This document shows positions 18,561-27,394 of a stretch of 64,000 bases of DNA, piece after piece. The translations under genes and the position numbers were made by a program. The notes under the pieces are model-generated. The model was not told the DNA's origin. It was given only the letters and a program-made list of their open reading frames with translations, and made no database searches. The first letter of the stretch is position 1; every line of letters begins with the position of its first letter. The stretch is from Pedobacter sp. W3I1 (GTDB lineage: Bacteria > Bacteroidota > Bacteroidia > Sphingobacteriales > Sphingobacteriaceae). The stretch lies in the NCBI RefSeq assembly GCF_030816015.1, contig NZ_JAUSXN010000001.1, positions 372,001 to 436,000 on the forward strand. Reading direction: 5' to 3'.

Positions 18561-18935
18561 TTATGCGCTTTGATAATTTGTGCTTTCTGCATCTCCCCAA
18601 AGTTCTTCTATGCCATAAAAGTGGCGCTTTTCGGTTTTAAAAATGTGCACAACCACATCGAAATAATCAAGAATAATCCAATCTGCTGATTCGAAACCTT
18701 CTTTATGTCTTGGATCGGCCTGAGTGATTTTATATATTTCTTTTTCTACACTATCGGCAATAGCTTTTACCTGAGTACCAGAGTTGGCGCTCGCTATGAT
18801 AAAGTAATCAGCTACTGAAGTATGAATATTTCTAAGATCTAACCGCACTATATCTTCTCCTTTTTTTTCCTGTATGCCGTGAACAGCCAACTCAGAAAGG
18901 TATGTAGAAAGGGCTACTATTTTCTTTTTTACCAT
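18561..18935 (-). CDS. rsfS: Ribosomal silencing factor RsfS
   Basis: 124 residues, the full length of the Iojap/RsfS family. RsfS binds ribosomal protein L14 and blocks subunit joining when nutrients are short. Conserved blocks are DLRNIHTSVADYFIIASANSG, the mid-domain KAIADSVEKEIYK, and DWIILDYFDVVVHIF followed by EKRHFYGIEELWGDA. It is the first gene of the rsfS-ftsH operon and is divergent from birA with only 44 bp between the starts, so their promoters overlap. Confidence 0.96.
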   Translation of the reverse strand: MVKKKIVALSTYLSELAVHGIQEKKGEDIVRLDLRNIHTSVADYFIIASANSGTQVKAIADSVEKEIYKITQADPRHKEGFESADWIILDYFDVVVHIFKTEKRHFYGIEELWGDAESTNYQSA

Positions 18936-18979
18936 TAAAATGCTTTAATTTTGGAATTACAATATTATAAATTCAACAC

Positions 18980-19756
18980 TTGCAAAATAACACTTTTTCG
19001 ACACTATTTGTTGGTCAAAATTTAATCAAATTAAAAGAGGTTGATTCTACTAATAACTTTTTAAAAGATTTGGTGTCAAAATCCGAGCCATTAGCCGAAG
19101 GGACTGTAATTATGGCAGATAATCAGTTTGCCGGAAGAGGACAGCAGGAAAGCGTTTGGCAAACCCAGGCAGGAAAAAATATAAGCACAAGCATTTATTT
19201 AAAACCTTCTTTTTTGCCTCTTAATAAACAGTTTTATTTAAATATAGCCGTTAGTTTAGCCGTTAGTGATGCTTTATCTTGTTTTGTGCCCGAAGGGATA
19301 AAAGTAAAATGGCCTAATGATATGTATTACCTGAATAAGAAATTAGGAGGAATATTAATCGAAAATACACTGACAGGCAGTTCTATTAAATCATCAGTAA
19401 TTGGCATTGGTTTAAATATAAATCAATCAGAATTTTCGGATAGTATTAATCAACGCGCCACTTCCGTCATTCAAATTTTACAAAGAGATGTGCCTTTAAT
19501 GGATATTATGGAGAAAATATTCATATTTATGGAGAAATACTACTTAATTTTGAGAGCCGGAAAATATAGTATTTTACAAAACGATTACCTTTCAAGGCTT
19601 TATAACTTTAACATTCCAGCCTTGTATATACAAAATGGAGCGTTTTTTGAAGGAACTATTAAAGGAGTTGGAGATGACGGTAAGCTAACTGTTGAGACAA
19701 AAAATGGTTTAAAAGTCTTTAACTTTAAAGAAATAGAATTTACACACACAAAATAA
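18980..19756 (+). CDS. birA: Biotin--[acetyl-CoA-carboxylase] ligase
   Basis: 258 residues. It attaches biotin to the carboxylase carrier protein through biotinyl-AMP. Motifs: DSTNNFLKDL, the biotin/ATP loop GRGQQESVWQTQAG, KVKWPNDMYYLNKKLGGIL and GIGLNIN. The N-terminal helix-turn-helix of E. coli BirA is absent, so this is a monofunctional ligase that does not repress bio genes. The C-terminal SH3-like domain is present (GTIKGVGDDGKLTVET). The start is a TTG at 18980; the first internal ATG lies too far inside the catalytic core to be the start. Eight bp separate it from the next gene. Confidence 0.94.
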   Translation: MQNNTFSTLFVGQNLIKLKEVDSTNNFLKDLVSKSEPLAEGTVIMADNQFAGRGQQESVWQTQAGKNISTSIYLKPSFLPLNKQFYLNIAVSLAVSDALSCFVPEGIKVKWPNDMYYLNKKLGGILIENTLTGSSIKSSVIGIGLNINQSEFSDSINQRATSVIQILQRDVPLMDIMEKIFIFMEKYYLILRAGKYSILQNDYLSRLYNFNIPALYIQNGAFFEGTIKGVGDDGKLTVETKNGLKVFNFKEIEFTHTK

Positions 19757-19763
19757 ACACATA

Positions 19764-20213
19764 ATGAAAAAAATCACCTTGGTGCTTTCGATGGTACTTT
19801 TTACCATCGCTGGCGCATTTGCTCAGATCGAAAAACCTGTTACCTGGGCCTACTCTGCAAAGAAAGTAAGTAAAACTGAAGCTATAATCTACTTAAAAGC
19901 TACAATTGATGACAGATGGCATATTTATTCTCAGAATGTAAAAGACGGCGGACCGGTAAAAACCACTTTTACTTTTGCTCCCTCTAAAGATTTTAGCCTT
20001 GTAGGTAAAACAGTTGAACCAAAAGCAATTGTTAAATATGAGAGCACCTTTAAAATGAATGTGAGTTACTTTGAAAAAGCCGTAATTTTTCAACAAAAAA
20101 TTAAGCTAAACAAAGCAACTACAGTAGTTAAAGGCGTGGTAGAGTTTATGGTTTGTAACGATAAACAATGTCTTCCACCAGAAGAAGTTGAGTTTAGCAT
20201 TCCCGTTAAATAG
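19764..20213 (+). CDS. DsbD N-terminal (alpha) domain protein, separate gene
   Basis: 149 residues with signal peptide MKKITLVLSMVLFTIAGAFA. The mature part is one immunoglobulin-like domain matching DsbD_N: WHIYSQNVKDGGPVKT near 52-67 and FMVCNDKQCLPPE with Cys131 and Cys136, the pair that in DsbD passes electrons to periplasmic partners. The membrane and thioredoxin domains are encoded by the next gene, so the pathway is split over two polypeptides. The genes are separated by 148 bp containing a hairpin. Confidence 0.88.
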   Translation: MKKITLVLSMVLFTIAGAFAQIEKPVTWAYSAKKVSKTEAIIYLKATIDDRWHIYSQNVKDGGPVKTTFTFAPSKDFSLVGKTVEPKAIVKYESTFKMNVSYFEKAVIFQQKIKLNKATTVVKGVVEFMVCNDKQCLPPEEVEFSIPVK

Positions 20214-20232
20214 TTGAAACAAAAATATTTAC

Positions 20233-20266
20233 AAACAGTCTCGAATTTTCGGGACTGTTTCTTTTT
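20233..20266 (+). terminator. Hairpin terminator between the two dsbD genes
   Basis: Stem AAACAGTCTCGA / TCGGGACTGTTT (one G-U pair) followed by CTTTTT. It lies 20 bp after the stop of the DsbD_N gene, which would let the two DsbD parts be made at different levels. Confidence 0.75.
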
Positions 20267-20361
20267 AAAGTAAAATCTACGTGGTGGAGTGGTTAAGAAA
20301 AAATCGTTTCTAAAATTATTCTTAATTTCACGGCTTCAAAACACACACACAAAGCACACAA

Positions 20362-22041
20362 ATGAAAAAGGTCTTATTATTGTTGTTAATGGCTACAATG
20401 TTTATAGCATTGCCCGCTGTTAAGAGTTACGCTATTGTAACACAAGATACCACAGCAACCGCTCCGCCTGATGATATTGTTTTTACCGAAGTCGGGTCTG
20501 CACAAGATAGTGCTGCGAATAGCGCAATTAAGGATTCGGTAAAAAAAGATACAGCCAAAGTAGAAAAAGCCACGGTTGCTTCGAATGCTGCTCCAAAGCA
20601 ATCGCTTTGGGTAACCTTTGGCTTGGGTCTTTTGGCTGGTATAGCCGCTTTTTTCCTTCCATGTATTTTCCCAATGGTTCCACTTACCGTTGGTTTTTTT
20701 ACCAAAAGGGCTGAAAGCAGGGCAAAAGGAATCAGGAGTGCTATTATTTATGGCCTATCCATCATTGTAATTTATGTTGGTTTAGGTGTAATTATTACCT
20801 TAATCTGGGGCGCAAGTGCATTAAATGAAATATCAACAGATGGATTTTTTAATATTTTTATCTTCCTTATCCTTATTGTATTCGGGGTATCATTTTTGGG
20901 TGCTTTCGAAATTACCCTGCCAAGTTCATTTGTAAATAAACTTGATGCAAAATCGGATGCCAAAGGCTTAAGTGGTATATTTTTTATGGCTGCAACTTTA
21001 GCAGTTGTGTCCTTCTCGTGTACCGGACCACTAATTGGAACATCATTGGTTGCCATCAATACCGACTTGCTCACACCAGTGGTGGTAATGTTTGGCTTCT
21101 CCTTGTCGTTAGCTGTAATTTTCACCATGTTTGCCATTTTTCCTAGTTTAATGACGGGCTTGCCAAAATCTGGCGGATGGTTAAACTCAATTAAAGTTTT
21201 CCTTGGCTTTTTAGAGTTGGGGTTATCATTAAAGTTTCTTTCAACAGCCGATTTGGCATATCATTGGGGGATATTAGACCGTGAAATTTTCCTGGCAATC
21301 TGGATCGTCTTAGCTTTAATTTTAGGCGTTTATTTACTGGGGAAAATCAAGTTTTCTCATGATAGCGATCTTCCTTATGTTTCTGTACCAAGATTATTTA
21401 TTGCAACAGCAACTTTTGTATTTGCCATCTACTTAATCCCAGGCCTCTGGGGCGCACCTTTAAAAGCAGTGAGTGCATTAGTGCCACCTTTATCAACCCA
21501 GGATTTTGTAATCGGGCAAGATAGTGGAGCCAGTCAGGCCAATACTCCTGGCCATGCAAAGCGGAAATATTCAGAATTCTTGCACATTCCGCATAATATT
21601 GATGGGTTCTTCGATTACCAGGAAGCACTTGCTTATGCTAAAGAGGTAAAAAAGCCATTGTTTTTAGATTTCACTGGTCATGGATGTGTAAATTGCAGAG
21701 AAATGGAAGCCAGGGTTTGGTCTGACCCAAGAGTGCTTAAAAAATTGAAAGAAGATTATATTGTGGTATCGCTTTATACAGATGATAAAACAAGTTTACC
21801 TGTCGCAGAACAATTTGACTCTAAAATTTTAGGCACAAAAGTGAACACCGTTGGTAAAAAATTCAAACATTTGCAGGCCGAAAGATTTAATACTATTTCG
21901 CAACCATATTATGTACTTTTGGGTACTGATGAAAAAGAATTAGTTTCGCCTCCTATTGGAGTAGAATTTGATATAGATAAATATTTGCAATATCTGGATA
22001 ATGGATTATCAGAATTTGCTAAGAAACAAACAAATGAATAA
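20362..22041 (+). CDS. dsbD: Thiol:disulfide interchange protein DsbD (membrane and thioredoxin domains)
   Basis: 559 residues. It carries electrons from cytoplasmic thioredoxin to the periplasm. Signal peptide to about residue 24; Ala/Asp-rich linker to about 78; eight membrane helices (about 82-365) with the redox Cys101 (FLPCIFP) and Cys220 (FSCTGP); thioredoxin-like domain from about 415 with CVNC at 442-445 (GHGCVNCREME). The alpha domain of classic DsbD is missing and is encoded by the preceding gene. The last 8 bp overlap pfkA (22034-22041), so the two genes may be translationally coupled. Confidence 0.94.
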   Translation: MKKVLLLLLMATMFIALPAVKSYAIVTQDTTATAPPDDIVFTEVGSAQDSAANSAIKDSVKKDTAKVEKATVASNAAPKQSLWVTFGLGLLAGIAAFFLPCIFPMVPLTVGFFTKRAESRAKGIRSAIIYGLSIIVIYVGLGVIITLIWGASALNEISTDGFFNIFIFLILIVFGVSFLGAFEITLPSSFVNKLDAKSDAKGLSGIFFMAATLAVVSFSCTGPLIGTSLVAINTDLLTPVVVMFGFSLSLAVIFTMFAIFPSLMTGLPKSGGWLNSIKVFLGFLELGLSLKFLSTADLAYHWGILDREIFLAIWIVLALILGVYLLGKIKFSHDSDLPYVSVPRLFIATATFVFAIYLIPGLWGAPLKAVSALVPPLSTQDFVIGQDSGASQANTPGHAKRKYSEFLHIPHNIDGFFDYQEALAYAKEVKKPLFLDFTGHGCVNCREMEARVWSDPRVLKKLKEDYIVVSLYTDDKTSLPVAEQFDSKILGTKVNTVGKKFKHLQAERFNTISQPYYVLLGTDEKELVSPPIGVEFDIDKYLQYLDNGLSEFAKKQTNE

Positions 22042-23017
22042 GATTAAGCATATTGGTGTTTTAACCTCTGGCGGAGATTCGCCAGGCATGAACGCCGCCA
22101 TCAGGGCCGTAGTTAGGGGCTCTATTTATTATGATATTGAAGTAACCGGAATTATCCGTGGCTACGAAGGGTTAATCAACAATGATTTTATCCCTATGGA
22201 CCGCAAATCTGTAGCGAACATTATTCAACGCGGAGGTACTATTTTAAAAACAGCCCGTAGCGAAGCATTTAAAACCGTAGAAGGCAGAAAAACAGCTTAC
22301 GAAAATCTGAAAGCTAATGGAATTGATGCCCTGGTTGTAATTGGTGGTGATGGAACATTTACGGGCGCCAATATTTTTTCTAAAGAATTCGATTTTCCGA
22401 TTGTGGGCCTACCAGGCACTATTGATAATGATTTAGCGGGTACCGATTTTACCATTGGATACGATTCGGCTATTAATACGGTTATTGATGCCGTAGATAA
22501 AATTAGAGATACAGCCGAATCGCACGACAGGCTTTTTATTGTAGAGGTAATGGGTCGTGACTCTGGGTTAATTGCTTTAAGAAGTGGAATTGGTGTTGGG
22601 GCCGAAGCCATCATGATTCCAGAAGCAAATATGAATGCAAACGATATTTTGCATAAGTTGGAGCATAGCCGTAAGGATAAGGCATCAAAAATTATTATCG
22701 TTGCCGAAGGTGATGATACTGGTGGTGCATTTAAAGTTGGCGAAATTTTGCAGGAAAAATACCCACATTACGATACAAAGGTTTCAGTTCTGGGGCATAT
22801 TCAACGTGGTGGTAAACCAACCTGTATGGACCGTGTACTGGCCAGCCGCTTAGGCGTGGCAGCGGTAGAAGGTTTAATTAATGGCGAAAGTGGCGTAATG
22901 GTTGGCCAAATTAACCGGGAAATCGTTTTTACTCCTTTTGATCACGCGATAAAGCACATTAATGCCGAGAAGGTGAGTTCTAAATGGTTAAAACTAATCG
23001 ACATCCTGTCGTTTTAA
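22034..23017 (+). CDS. pfkA: ATP-dependent 6-phosphofructokinase
   Basis: 327 residues from the ATG at 22034; the frame extends to 22001 but the family N-terminus is KHIGVLTSGGDSPGMNAAIR. It phosphorylates fructose 6-phosphate. GGDG at 104-107 indicates ATP rather than pyrophosphate as donor (PPi enzymes have GGDD). The catalytic block PGTIDNDLAGTD holds Asp131, and MGRDSGLIALRSG binds substrate. Length fits bacterial PfkA. It overlaps dsbD by 8 bp, an unusual partner for a glycolytic gene, and is followed by a strong terminator. Confidence 0.95.
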   Translation: MNKIKHIGVLTSGGDSPGMNAAIRAVVRGSIYYDIEVTGIIRGYEGLINNDFIPMDRKSVANIIQRGGTILKTARSEAFKTVEGRKTAYENLKANGIDALVVIGGDGTFTGANIFSKEFDFPIVGLPGTIDNDLAGTDFTIGYDSAINTVIDAVDKIRDTAESHDRLFIVEVMGRDSGLIALRSGIGVGAEAIMIPEANMNANDILHKLEHSRKDKASKIIIVAEGDDTGGAFKVGEILQEKYPHYDTKVSVLGHIQRGGKPTCMDRVLASRLGVAAVEGLINGESGVMVGQINREIVFTPFDHAIKHINAEKVSSKWLKLIDILSF

Positions 23018-23039
23018 ACGAAAGTAACATATAAAAAGA

Positions 23040-23076
23040 AAAGTCTTTCCCGCACCGGAAAGACTTTCTTGTTTTT
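23040..23076 (+). terminator. Terminator after pfkA
   Basis: Stem AAAGTCTTTCC / GGAAAGACTTT with a six-base loop, followed by CTTGTTTTT. It lies 22 bp after the pfkA stop and between convergent genes, so it may serve both. Confidence 0.85.
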
Positions 23077-23102
23077 GCTTAGTTTCGCAATAAGCAAATT
23101 TC

Positions 23103-23426
23103 TTAATCTTCTAAAATTACAGCTGTGCCGTTGGCGCTTACCATGAGCATGCTTCCCCCACTCCCTACAGTTTCGTAATCTAAATCAACACCAACAATTG
23201 CATTTGCACCAAGTGCGGCCGCATATTGCTGCATTTCATTAACTGCAGTATCTTTCCCCTCTCTTAAAACGCGTTCGTAAGAACTCGATCTACCTCCTAC
23301 TATATCTGTTATTCCGGCAAATAAATCTTTAAAAATATTTGCTCCAATGATAGTTTCTCCAGTAACAAGACCAATATATTTTACAATTTTTCTGCCCTCA
23401 ACCGTGGGCGTTGTAGTTACTAACAT
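23103..23426 (-). CDS. YbjQ family (UPF0145) protein
   Basis: 107 residues, the typical size. Family landmarks are the N-terminal [30 protein letters not shown] (quoted in part), the central [18 protein letters not shown] and [17 protein letters not shown]. YbjQ proteins form a pentameric ring; they are called heavy-metal-binding on thin evidence and their role is unknown. It is monocistronic and convergent with pfkA. The 176 bp before it are AT-rich and contain two copies of TTTTTTTCGAAA-like sequence but no clear promoter. Confidence 0.9.
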   Translation of the reverse strand: MLVTTTPTVEGRKIVKYIGLVTGETIIGANIFKDLFAGITDIVGGRSSSYERVLREGKDTAVNEMQQYAAALGANAIVGVDLDYETVGSGGSMLMVSANGTAVILED

Positions 23427-23602
23427 AGCTTCAGTTTTAATAATTAGAATAAAATTTTTTCGAAATGTTACATTTTTTTCGAAAAGTCAGTTTTCACTTT
23501 TAGGCTAATCAATGGTCAATGCCAGGTCGGGTAAATAAATTTTGCCTAAAATAAATTTATGTAATCGCTAATGCTTTTGCATCACTATTTAAAATTACTG
23601 TT

Positions 23603-26600
23603 ATGAGACCATCTAAAACCTTACTCCTGCTTCCCTTACTATTGATTGTGTTTTTTGTTCGGGCACAAATGCCTGTGTTAAAAGTACAACAGGCGGTAAC
23701 CGACGAGCAAAAAGATGCCGTTAAACTTAAAAAGTTAAATATTGATGTGCAGATTACTGGAAATGTGGCTAGCACGGTAATGACAATGACCTTCCACAAT
23801 AGCAGTAATCGAATTTTGGAAGGCGAACTTACCTTTCCAATGCCAGAAGGGGTTAGCATAAGCCGTTACGCTTTAGATATTAATGGGAAAATGCGCGAAG
23901 CTGTTCCGGTAGAAAAAGCTAAAGCCACTGAGGTTTTTGAAAGTATTGAGCGGAGAAGAGTTGATCCGGGTTTATTGGAGAAGGTAGAAGGAAATAATTT
24001 CCGCACCAGGATTTATCCGTTACCAGCTAATGGTAGCAGAACCATAATTGTTGGTTATGAAGAAGAGTTAGGATTTAACAGTAATCACGTTTTAAAGTAT
24101 CATTTGCCGCTTGATTACAACCAGACCATCGAAAGTTTTACACTAAAAACCACTGTTTTCGAAAGTATCATTAAGCCAGAGCTTGGCGAACAGCCCGATG
24201 GCAGCTTTGATTTAAAGGCCAACGGGAATACCTATGTTGGAGAGATCAATAAAACCAACTATCAGCCAAAAAATGGTCTGACTATTCATCTGCCAAAACG
24301 AAATGATCTGACCGAAGTGCAAATGCAAAAAGCGTCAACAGGTTATTACTTTCTGGTGAATGTTTTCCATAAAACCGAAAGTCGCATAAAACAGTGGAGT
24401 AATCAAATCGGTTTAATATGGGATGTTTCTTTAAGTGGTCTTCAGCGTAATACCGAGAAGGAGATAGAACTGTTGGATTTGATTATCAAACAAAAACAAA
24501 ACTTAACCATACAGTTAGGCATAGTTAATAATGGCTTTAAAAACGCAGGAACTTTTGTCATCTCGAATGGTAACTGGACACAATTAAAAGATAAACTGAA
24601 GAATCTTGTATATGATGGAGGTACTAATTTCAGTGCGATCAACCCTAAAAGTCTACAGGCCGACGAATATATTTTATTTACCGATGGGTTATCTACATTC
24701 GGGAAAAATACGGTTAGCTTGAATAAACCAGTTCATTGCATCAATTCAGTCCTTAAAGCTGATTATAGCACGTTGAAATTTATCAGTATGAAAACTGGCG
24801 GACAATTCGTAAACCTCAATTCCACTTCCGTTACTGAGGCTTTTAAACAATTGAACCAGCAAAATCTTCAGTTTTTAGGGATTAAAAACGGAGCCAATGT
24901 AAGGCAGACTTATCCGTCAATGAAAGTAAATGTAAATGGACATTTCTCTTTGGCTGGTATAATGAATGAGTTTAATACGGAATTTACGTTGCAGTTCGGT
25001 TTTGGAAATACCGTTATTTCAGAACAGGTTGTCCGTTTAAATGCAACCGAACATACCTTAAGTAGTATAGATGTAAGCCATGTTTGGGCACAGAAGAAAA
25101 TTGCTGAAATGGATATTCAGTATGAAGATAATAAGGATGATATTAGTGTTTTGAGCAAACAGTTTGGTATTGTTACCCGCAATACCAGTCTTATTGTTTT
25201 AGAAAACCTTGATGATTACCTGCGTTATGATATTGTGCCACCAGTTGAATTGCAACAGGCCTATAACGCGGTTTTAAAGCAACGCAGAACGGCTATTTTA
25301 GAACGAAAACAAGATTTGATCAACGCTGCGGTAGCCATGACCAAAGAACTGAAAACCTGGTGGAATACCGATTTTTACTATAAAGAACCAGAAAAGAAGA
25401 AGGAGAGATACCCTGATCCGGAGCAAAGGGACGTACATGGAGATCCTAGTGCTAATATTGTAATGGCTGAACCTGTTAGAGAGGGCAGAAGAGGAGAAGT
25501 TGCCAAAGCCGCGGAGATGGTGGTTCCGCCTAGGCCACAAGCTATAGCTCTTGCCCCAGCCACTGGAGCTGCCAGAAGAGATAGAGAAACGAATCAATTA
25601 AATGAAGTGGTGGTTGTAGGATATGCTACTCAGCAGAAAAGGAGTGACCTTACGGGGTCTGTCACAACCATTAATGAGACCTCGTCAAGTGGTTTTCTTG
25701 AGGGCAAAGTTGCCGGGGTTCAAGTAGCAAAAACCACACTTGCTCCTCCACAACCTGCTATTGTTATCCCTGAATTTAAAAGTGATAAGGATTATATGAA
25801 AAACCTGGTTGGAAAACCAGATAGCGCTTATCAGGCTTATTTGAAAATACGTCCGAAATACATTTCAACGCCGATGTTTTATTTTGATGTGGCCAATTGG
25901 TTTTACCAGCAGAAAGATAGTGTTAGGGCACTGACGATTTTAAGTAATATTGCTGATCTGGATCTCGAAAATGCCGATTTATATAAAACTTTAGCTTATA
26001 AATTAAAACAAACAGGTAATTATAAGGATGAGATTTTTATTACCCAGAAGATTTTACAATGGCGGCCAATGGATGCTCAAAGTTACCGCGATTATGCGCT
26101 GGCCCTGGCAGATAATGGGCAATACCAAGCTGCACTTGATAATTTGTATAAAGTGCTAACTCAAAGTTATAACAGCCAGATTGCGGATAGAGATCAAGGA
26201 ATTGAAGAGATTGTAATATCCGAAATCAATAACCTGATTGCCAAACATGGCAATAACTTAAGTACAAAAGGGATTGATAAGCGATTAATCCAGCCTTTGC
26301 CGGTGGATGTGCGCGTAGTGCTCAACTGGAATAAAAATGATACTGATATCGACTTATGGCTAACCGACCCAACAGGTGAAAAAGGATTCTACGGAAACTC
26401 CCGAACAAAAATAGGCGGTAGGATCAGCAACGATTTTACTTCAGGTTATGGCCCTGAACAATTTATGATCAAAAAAGCAGTAAAGGGAAGATATAAAATT
26501 GAAGTTAACTATTATGGCGATAGGCAGATTAACATCAGTGGACCAACAACTGTAACCGCTGAGATTTATACCCGATACGCAACAGGCAAACAGCAGAGAA

Positions 26601-26668
26601 AAGTAATTGTATTGCCTATGGCAGCTGGAAGTAGCGGTGGTAACCTTGTCGGCGAATTTAATTTTTAG
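23603..26668 (+). CDS. Exported VIT/vWA protein with SusC-plug-like motif and DUF2135 domain
   Basis: 1021 residues. Signal peptide (MRPSKTLLLLPLLLIVFFVRA); VIT domain at about 40-160 (GELTFPMPEGVSISRYALDING, PVEKAKATEVFESIE); vWA-like domain with MIDAS residues DVSLS near 273, GGTNF near 340 and TDG near 358; a helical stretch; a segment near 660-690 that reads NEVVVVGYATQQKR then DLTGSV, the hallmark of the SusC/RagA plug; TPR-like helices at about 740-880; and a C-terminal DUF2135 domain (LNWNKNDTDIDLWLTDPTGE, from about 905). Probably a surface or periplasmic adhesion/scaffold protein. The plug-like piece has no barrel behind it. Monocistronic. Confidence 0.88.
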   Translation: MRPSKTLLLLPLLLIVFFVRAQMPVLKVQQAVTDEQKDAVKLKKLNIDVQITGNVASTVMTMTFHNSSNRILEGELTFPMPEGVSISRYALDINGKMREAVPVEKAKATEVFESIERRRVDPGLLEKVEGNNFRTRIYPLPANGSRTIIVGYEEELGFNSNHVLKYHLPLDYNQTIESFTLKTTVFESIIKPELGEQPDGSFDLKANGNTYVGEINKTNYQPKNGLTIHLPKRNDLTEVQMQKASTGYYFLVNVFHKTESRIKQWSNQIGLIWDVSLSGLQRNTEKEIELLDLIIKQKQNLTIQLGIVNNGFKNAGTFVISNGNWTQLKDKLKNLVYDGGTNFSAINPKSLQADEYILFTDGLSTFGKNTVSLNKPVHCINSVLKADYSTLKFISMKTGGQFVNLNSTSVTEAFKQLNQQNLQFLGIKNGANVRQTYPSMKVNVNGHFSLAGIMNEFNTEFTLQFGFGNTVISEQVVRLNATEHTLSSIDVSHVWAQKKIAEMDIQYEDNKDDISVLSKQFGIVTRNTSLIVLENLDDYLRYDIVPPVELQQAYNAVLKQRRTAILERKQDLINAAVAMTKELKTWWNTDFYYKEPEKKKERYPDPEQRDVHGDPSANIVMAEPVREGRRGEVAKAAEMVVPPRPQAIALAPATGAARRDRETNQLNEVVVVGYATQQKRSDLTGSVTTINETSSSGFLEGKVAGVQVAKTTLAPPQPAIVIPEFKSDKDYMKNLVGKPDSAYQAYLKIRPKYISTPMFYFDVANWFYQQKDSVRALTILSNIADLDLENADLYKTLAYKLKQTGNYKDEIFITQKILQWRPMDAQSYRDYALALADNGQYQAALDNLYKVLTQSYNSQIADRDQGIEEIVISEINNLIAKHGNNLSTKGIDKRLIQPLPVDVRVVLNWNKNDTDIDLWLTDPTGEKGFYGNSRTKIGGRISNDFTSGYGPEQFMIKKAVKGRYKIEVNYYGDRQINISGPTTVTAEIYTRYATGKQQRKVIVLPMAAGSSGGNLVGEFNF

Positions 26669-26678
26669 GATTATATTG

Positions 26679-26730
26679 ATTAATTTCATTCATGGGCGTC
26701 GACTTAAGTCGACCCCTATGAATTAATATT
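26679..26730. terminator. Long hairpin between convergent genes
   Basis: Arms ATTAAT...ATTCATGGGCGTCGACTT and AAGTCGACCCCTATGAATTAAT meet at the centre CTTAAG with two mismatches. It fills the gap between the VIT gene and the nucleotidase gene. There is no long T run, so it could be a bidirectional terminator or a copy of a palindromic repeat. Confidence 0.6.
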
Positions 26731-27250
26731 ATAGCAACAAACTCGCTACTTCCTCCCAGGTATTTACGCGCTCGTATTCGGTGATCAATAAATTATGTGG
26801 AGAGGTAAATAACAATGGCCTGCCGGCAAAATTTGCAAAGTTTTTAATGCGATCGTCGATAATAATGTCAACATTCACAATTTTATTTCCGCAGAACATA
26901 ATGTGTTGCCAATCAACGAAAGGAAAATGTTCGGCCATCCAGTCGTACTTATCAACCAATGAATTACGGAACTCCATCGCCGCCGAAACAATGTAAACAT
27001 CATATTTCTCTTGTAAAGCTTTAATTACCCGTTGGCTATCTGCAATAACTTCAAGATCGCGGAAAAAACCGGGTTCATTTATATATTCAAACCATTTTTG
27101 ATTAACTTCTTGCGGAACGTGGTGGTAAATTTCGTTTCCGGCATCAATTTTTAAATCTAAGGGAACGTTAAAGTCCCGGTTATACAGTTTAATAAATTTT
27201 CCAAGGGCATCGGCAATCACCTCGTCCATATCAATCGCAATTCTCTCCAT
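26729..27250 (-). CDS. 5'(3')-deoxyribonucleotidase (NT5C family, HAD)
   Basis: 173 residues. HAD motif I is IAIDMDEV with Asp7 (nucleophile) and Asp9; motif II is YIVSAAME; motif IV is VDIIIDDRIKNF. These match the NT5C-type pyrimidine deoxynucleotidases, which dephosphorylate dUMP/dTMP-like nucleotides and are widespread in Bacteroidota as a single small protein. The substrate is inferred from the family. Divergent from rpsP with 144 bp between the starts. Confidence 0.88.
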   Translation of the reverse strand: MERIAIDMDEVIADALGKFIKLYNRDFNVPLDLKIDAGNEIYHHVPQEVNQKWFEYINEPGFFRDLEVIADSQRVIKALQEKYDVYIVSAAMEFRNSLVDKYDWMAEHFPFVDWQHIMFCGNKIVNVDIIIDDRIKNFANFAGRPLLFTSPHNLLITEYERVNTWEEVASLLL

Positions 27251-27330
27251 TTTGGATCCTCAAATATTTGAGCGCAAATATCCTGAAAACAATGAAATTA
27301 AACTATGTTTTTAATTTACAGTATTTTAGT

Positions 27331-27338
27331 TATCTTTG
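27331..27338 (+). promoter_or_regulatory. -7 promoter box TATCTTTG before rpsP
   Basis: The box fits the Bacteroidota sigma-ABfr -7 consensus TAnnTTTG and lies 57 bp before the rpsP start. The usual TTTG -33 box is replaced by T-rich sequence around 27307. The leader downstream is GC-rich and could fold (CCCCG / CGGG), a possible autoregulatory leader. Confidence 0.55.
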
Positions 27339-27394
27339 CAGCCCCGCAGCATGAAGCTCCGGGAACTATGTTGAATACATAAATACAAAAAGAA

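Noticed and set aside
20275..20310. Possible tRNA (GTGGTGGAGTGGTTAAG)
   Set aside because: The D-arm-like text is not followed by an anticodon arm or T arm; the flanking sequence is AT-rich.
27345..27394. Riboswitch-like leader before rpsP
   Set aside because: Only a short GC-rich hairpin is visible; no known riboswitch pattern.
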